From Candidatus Rokuibacteriota bacterium (lineage in GTDB: Bacteria; Methylomirabilota; Methylomirabilia; Rokubacteriales; CSP1-6): 32,336 nt of DNA. The stretch is from the NCBI GenBank assembly GCA_016209385.1, contig JACQWB010000190.1:1-32336 (forward strand). Reading direction: 5' to 3'. Every line of letters begins with the position of its first letter. The stretch's first letter is position 1. Made by a program: the position numbers and the translations under genes. Of the stretch, positions 29,576-32,336 are shown in pieces. The notes under the pieces are model-generated. The model ran no database searches. It had not been told where the DNA came from and saw nothing but the letters and a program-made list of their open reading frames with translations.

Positions 29576-31489
29576 TCACCTCCTCTCTGCGTCGCCCGCG
29601 GCGCGTCTGGGGTCGTACAGCGTGAAGACGTCGAGGGATCGCTTCGTGCCGGCCCCCGAGAGGACCACCAGCATGACCCCTCCGTCACCCCCCAGGTCGC
29701 CGATCGCCAGGTCCAGCGCCTGGCCGCTGACGTCAGCGGACTCCCAGCGCTTGGCGAACCGCCGGGCCTCCGCGTCCCACCCGTAGCCGAGGGCACCGCC
29801 CCTGACGCTATCGCCTTTCTTGCCGAGCGACACCCGGAGCCCGAAGACCCGGGGGTTCGCCACGGTGACAATGTCCGGCAGCGCCGCCGACCTGGGGACC
29901 GAAGCGAGGAGGATCCGCCTCGGGATGCTCCGCCAGATCGCCAGCTGCTCCGCGGTGGCGTCGAAGTTCAGACCGCGGTAGTCCGGGAACCGCGGCGTTT
30001 GGGCAAAGCCGAGCGCGTCAACCTCCCCCAGGTCGTCCTCACTTTCCCAGCGGAGCTGTCCCTCTTCGTCGTAGATCTTGAGCTGTCCGTCCGGGGCCAC
30101 GAGCGCCAGGTCCGCTCGCCCGTCGCCGTCCAGATCTCCGCTCGCGAAGGCGTAGACGGAAGGCACGACCTGCGGGAGCGGAATCTGAGCGCCGAGCTGG
30201 TACCGGCCGTCCTTCCACTCCAGCGCCTTCACCGCCCCCTCGAACGGCTCATAGAGCCCCATCCCCTGGGCCAGGAGGAGCGGGGGTTGTCCAGGTCGCC
30301 TCAGCACCCGGAGGTACCGGTGGAGGTTCGTCTGGAGAAGCTCGATTCGCCCCTTGTCCAGCTCGGCGATGGAAGACGCGAGGATGTTCTCCATCTGGTT
30401 CTGGCGCGGGGCGGTCCGGACCGCGGTCAGGATGATCTCGTCCTTCCCGTTGCCGTTGATATCGGCCGCATCCACGGAGAGGTAGGTCGTGAATGCCGGC
30501 AGCGGATCGCTGGTGGCGACGGGCGCGAGGTCGCGCCCGGTCCAGCGGTAGACGATCACCTGCTGGTCAGTGATCCCGATCACCTCCGGCCGCCCGTCGC
30601 CGTCCACGTCGCCAAGGGCGATGCCGTTGAGGGCGTGGGGGAGCGGCACCGTCTGGTGATCCGCGCTCCGCTCGACTCTCTGGATGGCCCTTGCGGGCTC
30701 GGCGGGCCGAATTGCTGCGCCATAGGGCGTTGACGGGGCCGGGGAGGTGGTCGGCGAAGCGGGCGTCGGAGCGGCCTGGGTCTGTGCCGAGACCCATGCG
30801 GCTTGACGCTGGGCGAGAGTCTGGCCCGTGAACATGGAGCGCACCCTGAGGACCACCGCGTTGCCGGCGGCCCCGGAGAGCAGCAGCGGGGCGATTGTGA
30901 GCGCGTACTCGCGCTCCTCCTGCAGCCGCTTGAGCCGCCAGCGCTCTTCGGCGGGCTGGTCGGCGCGCACGACGCGGAGGCGGCGGTCTGTGAGCAGCTC
31001 CAGCTCGAGCCAGCGGTCCAGATGCCGCTCGAGGCCGGCGAGTTCCGGAGAGTCCCCGGCCTCTGTCCGGAGGAGCACGATCGTGATCCGCGGAGGCCAA
31101 ACTACCTGGTCCCCCGGCCGGAGGTCCCCCTCGTTCCAGAGAACGGTCGCGCGGGCTGTCTGGCCTCGCGCCTCAGCGATTCGGACCGCCCCCACCATGT
31201 CCGCAAACCCACTGCCGCCTGCGGCAGGCGTTCGAACGACCAGGTACTCGGCGTCCGTCGGGGGTGCGGGACCGGGAAAATTCACGACAAGGTGACCGGA
31301 GCCCTGAACTGAGACAACGCGGCCGGCAGGCCGTTCTGTGAAGAGATCGGCGAGGAGCGCCTTTACCGCCTCCTCCATCGCCGCCCTCAGTGAGGTTGCG
31401 GGTGGAGCCGCCGAGGCTCCGATCGCCCCCGCCATGAGACAGGCCGCGATAATCGGCAGGATCGTTCGCTGGCTCCGGTTGACGACCAC
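29576..31489 (-). CDS. exported FG-GAP/VCBS repeat protein
   Basis: The protein is about 637 aa from GTG 31487-31489, after AGGAGG/AAGGG; the frame extends upstream to 31573 but that part overlaps a terminator. Residues about 10-27 form a signal segment (ending ASA). Next comes a domain with GRVVSVQGSGHLVVNFPG and GDLRPGDQVVWPP, resembling FlgT-C/SAF-like beta modules. A Pro/Thr/Ala-rich linker leads to calcium-binding-type FG-GAP repeats: GDVDGDGRPEVI, ADINGNGKDEIIL, GDLDGDGRADLAL and a degenerate GDLGGDGG. Such proteins usually form surface or periplasmic propellers. The role is unknown; proximity to the barrel protein suggests an outer-membrane or surface location. Confidence 0.75.
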   Translation of the reverse strand: MVVNRSQRTILPIIAACLMAGAIGASAAPPATSLRAAMEEAVKALLADLFTERPAGRVVSVQGSGHLVVNFPGPAPPTDAEYLVVRTPAAGGSGFADMVGAVRIAEARGQTARATVLWNEGDLRPGDQVVWPPRITIVLLRTEAGDSPELAGLERHLDRWLELELLTDRRLRVVRADQPAEERWRLKRLQEEREYALTIAPLLLSGAAGNAVVLRVRSMFTGQTLAQRQAAWVSAQTQAAPTPASPTTSPAPSTPYGAAIRPAEPARAIQRVERSADHQTVPLPHALNGIALGDVDGDGRPEVIGITDQQVIVYRWTGRDLAPVATSDPLPAFTTYLSVDAADINGNGKDEIILTAVRTAPRQNQMENILASSIAELDKGRIELLQTNLHRYLRVLRRPGQPPLLLAQGMGLYEPFEGAVKALEWKDGRYQLGAQIPLPQVVPSVYAFASGDLDGDGRADLALVAPDGQLKIYDEEGQLRWESEDDLGEVDALGFAQTPRFPDYRGLNFDATAEQLAIWRSIPRRILLASVPRSAALPDIVTVANPRVFGLRVSLGKKGDSVRGGALGYGWDAEARRFAKRWESADVSGQALDLAIGDLGGDGGVMLVVLSGAGTKRSLDVFTLYDPRRAAGDAERR

Positions 31490-31544
31490 GGTCCCTTGCC
31501 TCCTCGAACCCGATCCCTCAACCCGGCGACATACGGGCTCAGCG

Positions 31545-31593
31545 AAAACAAAAAAGGCCGCCTCGGAGCCCACAAACGCTCCTTAGACGGCCT
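31545..31593 (-). terminator. strong rho-independent terminator
   Basis: On the minus strand AGGCCG...CGGCCT and the inner GGAGC/GCTCC pairs form a long GC-rich stem, followed directly by TTTTTTGTTTT. This is the best classical terminator in the window. It ends transcription of the BamE-like gene 135 nt after its stop and separates it from the FG-GAP gene, which must therefore use its own promoter within about 55 nt or depend on read-through. Confidence 0.85.
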
Positions 31594-31728
31594 CCTGTAT
31601 GTCAGGTCAGCCTAGCGCGTAACCTACTTCAGCCCTGAACTAGCTGTCAAGAGGAATTTCCCGCGAATTCTCCGCACCAAGGCCAGCCCGGACGATCTGC
31701 GCCTCCGGGCCAACGGTCTCGGAGCTGC

Positions 31729-32268
31729 TCACCGTTTCCCCTCCGGCGCTGGAATCACAAATTGTACCCACTCGGTCACCCGGTCGTCGCGCAGATAGAC
31801 TGTCATTCCCGCGCTCGGCGGCAAGTGCCTCGCGTCATAGGGGAAATACACCCATTTCTCGGCTCCCCTCCCGAGCGCGGACCGATACCGGGGATGGCCC
31901 AACGCCATCAGCAATCCCTCTGCGCTCATGCCTCGTATGATTTGCGCCTCGAGGACTGCTTCGCGCTCCCCTGCCGGCAGGGCGGCAAGCCGTTGAGGCA
32001 GGCCGAGGGACTCTGCATACACCGTCCGCGCCTCGCGGCCGGGCTGAGAGACGTAGGCGTTTTGTTGAGCGGTGGTCATGAACGCACTGTAGACTTCAAA
32101 GAGCCGCCGCTCGTCCTGCGGAAGGCCAAAGTACCCCCAAGCCGTCGCACAGCCGGCACCGGCTAGTGTGAGGTAGAGCACACTTGGGAGCCATAGTCCC
32201 GAGGCAGAAGCGGCGGCGCTCAGGCTCCGCGTGCGGGGGCGATCCGCCCTCAGAGCTGGCGAATCCAA
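31729..32268 (-). CDS. BamE/SmpA-like envelope protein
   Basis: The C-terminal half (IIRGMSAEGLLMALGHP, then EKWVYFPYD and YLRDDRVTEWVQFV) matches the pattern of the BamE/SmpA-type fold: a helix with G-M-S, a GxP turn and beta strands ending in W-V-Q. Before it lies a hydrophobic segment (SVLYLTLAGAGC) with a cysteine, which could be a degenerate lipoprotein signal although the -3 residue is Gly rather than Leu. The start is uncertain: TTG 32266-32268 has GGGAG at 8 nt, while a GTG at 32316 is also in frame. Function is inferred only from the fold. Confidence 0.55.
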   Translation of the reverse strand: MDSPALRADRPRTRSLSAAASASGLWLPSVLYLTLAGAGCATAWGYFGLPQDERRLFEVYSAFMTTAQQNAYVSQPGREARTVYAESLGLPQRLAALPAGEREAVLEAQIIRGMSAEGLLMALGHPRYRSALGRGAEKWVYFPYDARHLPPSAGMTVYLRDDRVTEWVQFVIPAPEGKR

Positions 32269-32336
32269 TCGATACACTCCCTGCAGCGCTTCCCCCCGCA
32301 GAAGATCAGGTCCCACAGAACAAACAAGCCCATCAC
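32250..32336 (-). CDS. C-terminal gene fragment with C-x4-C-x2-C (runs off right edge)
   Basis: A 28-codon frame open to the window edge ends at TGA 32250-32252. It encodes VMGLFVLWDLIFCGGKRC and then RECIDWIRQL, with cysteines in a C-x4-C-x2-C arrangement and a hydrophobic stretch before it. It could be the end of a gene entering from the right or a tiny ORF starting at the ATG 3 nt inside. It overlaps the start region of the BamE-like gene. No identity can be given. Confidence 0.3.
   Translation of the reverse strand: MMGLFVLWDLIFCGGKRCRECIDWIRQL

Noticed and set aside
1-32336. tRNA, rRNA, CRISPR array or insertion sequence
   Set aside because: No T-loop signature, regular repeat-spacer pattern, transposase motif or terminal inverted repeats with target duplications were seen.

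Overview
The window is about 32 kb of GC-rich bacterial DNA with dense, short-spaced operons. It carries hopanoid genes (hpnA, an hpnN-like RND exporter, and the C-3 methylase hpnR), Gram-negative envelope genes (two mlaA paralogues, mlaC, an outer-membrane barrel protein, a type II-like pseudopilin) and a TIGR04073-type small exported protein. This points to a diderm, environmental, uncultured-type bacterium. The mix resembles Methylomirabilota/Rokubacteria (NC10 relatives), but that assignment is inference from gene content only. I saw no rRNA, tRNA, CRISPR array, transposase or phage gene.

Layout. 1-2148: minus-strand cluster of a membrane protein (DUF6789-like), NAD(P)HX epimerase and the start of an apparent GAF-type protein that runs off the left edge, then a gene-poor stretch. 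2149-5036: glutamate dehydrogenase translationally coupled to a BT1-type MFS transporter. 5141-10673: a seven-gene minus-strand operon (61-aa coiled-coil protein, MoxR ATPase, DUF58, BatD-like protein, VWA, TPR, VWA). 10906-12602: mlaA paralogue 1 and panC, divergent from that operon. 12883-13215: small His-rich exported protein. 13245-17743: a methyltransferase divergent from a lipid kinase/HpnN-like RND pair. 17906-23978: a minus-strand run mlaC - (mlaA remnant) - hpnA - cytochrome P450 - mlaA paralogue 2 - hpnR. 24340-25693: TIGR04073 protein and an unusually long pseudopilin. 25740-26399: CDP-alcohol phosphatidyltransferase. 26806-29502: a 549-aa outer-membrane barrel protein, a small secreted protein, and a truncated second copy of the barrel C-terminus. 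29576-32336: an FG-GAP repeat protein, a BamE-like protein and a gene fragment at the right edge.

How it fits together. Most of the window concerns building or remodelling the cell envelope. Hopanoid synthesis, methylation and export genes are interleaved with Mla lipid-transport genes, a lipid kinase and a phosphatidyltransferase. The most interesting signal is non-coding: a two-part motif (CGAAYC, exactly 21 nt, GTATGG) occurs upstream of three separate loci in the sense orientation, 48-67 nt before their start codons: the MoxR/VWA operon, the His-rich exported protein and the TIGR04073 gene. It looks like a promoter for an alternative sigma factor, which would tie these loci into one envelope regulon. 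Other notable points are a probable ATT start codon in hpnR, two cysteine-free MlaA paralogues plus a third mlaA remnant, a P450 lacking the usual I-helix acid, and a truncated duplicate of the barrel gene.
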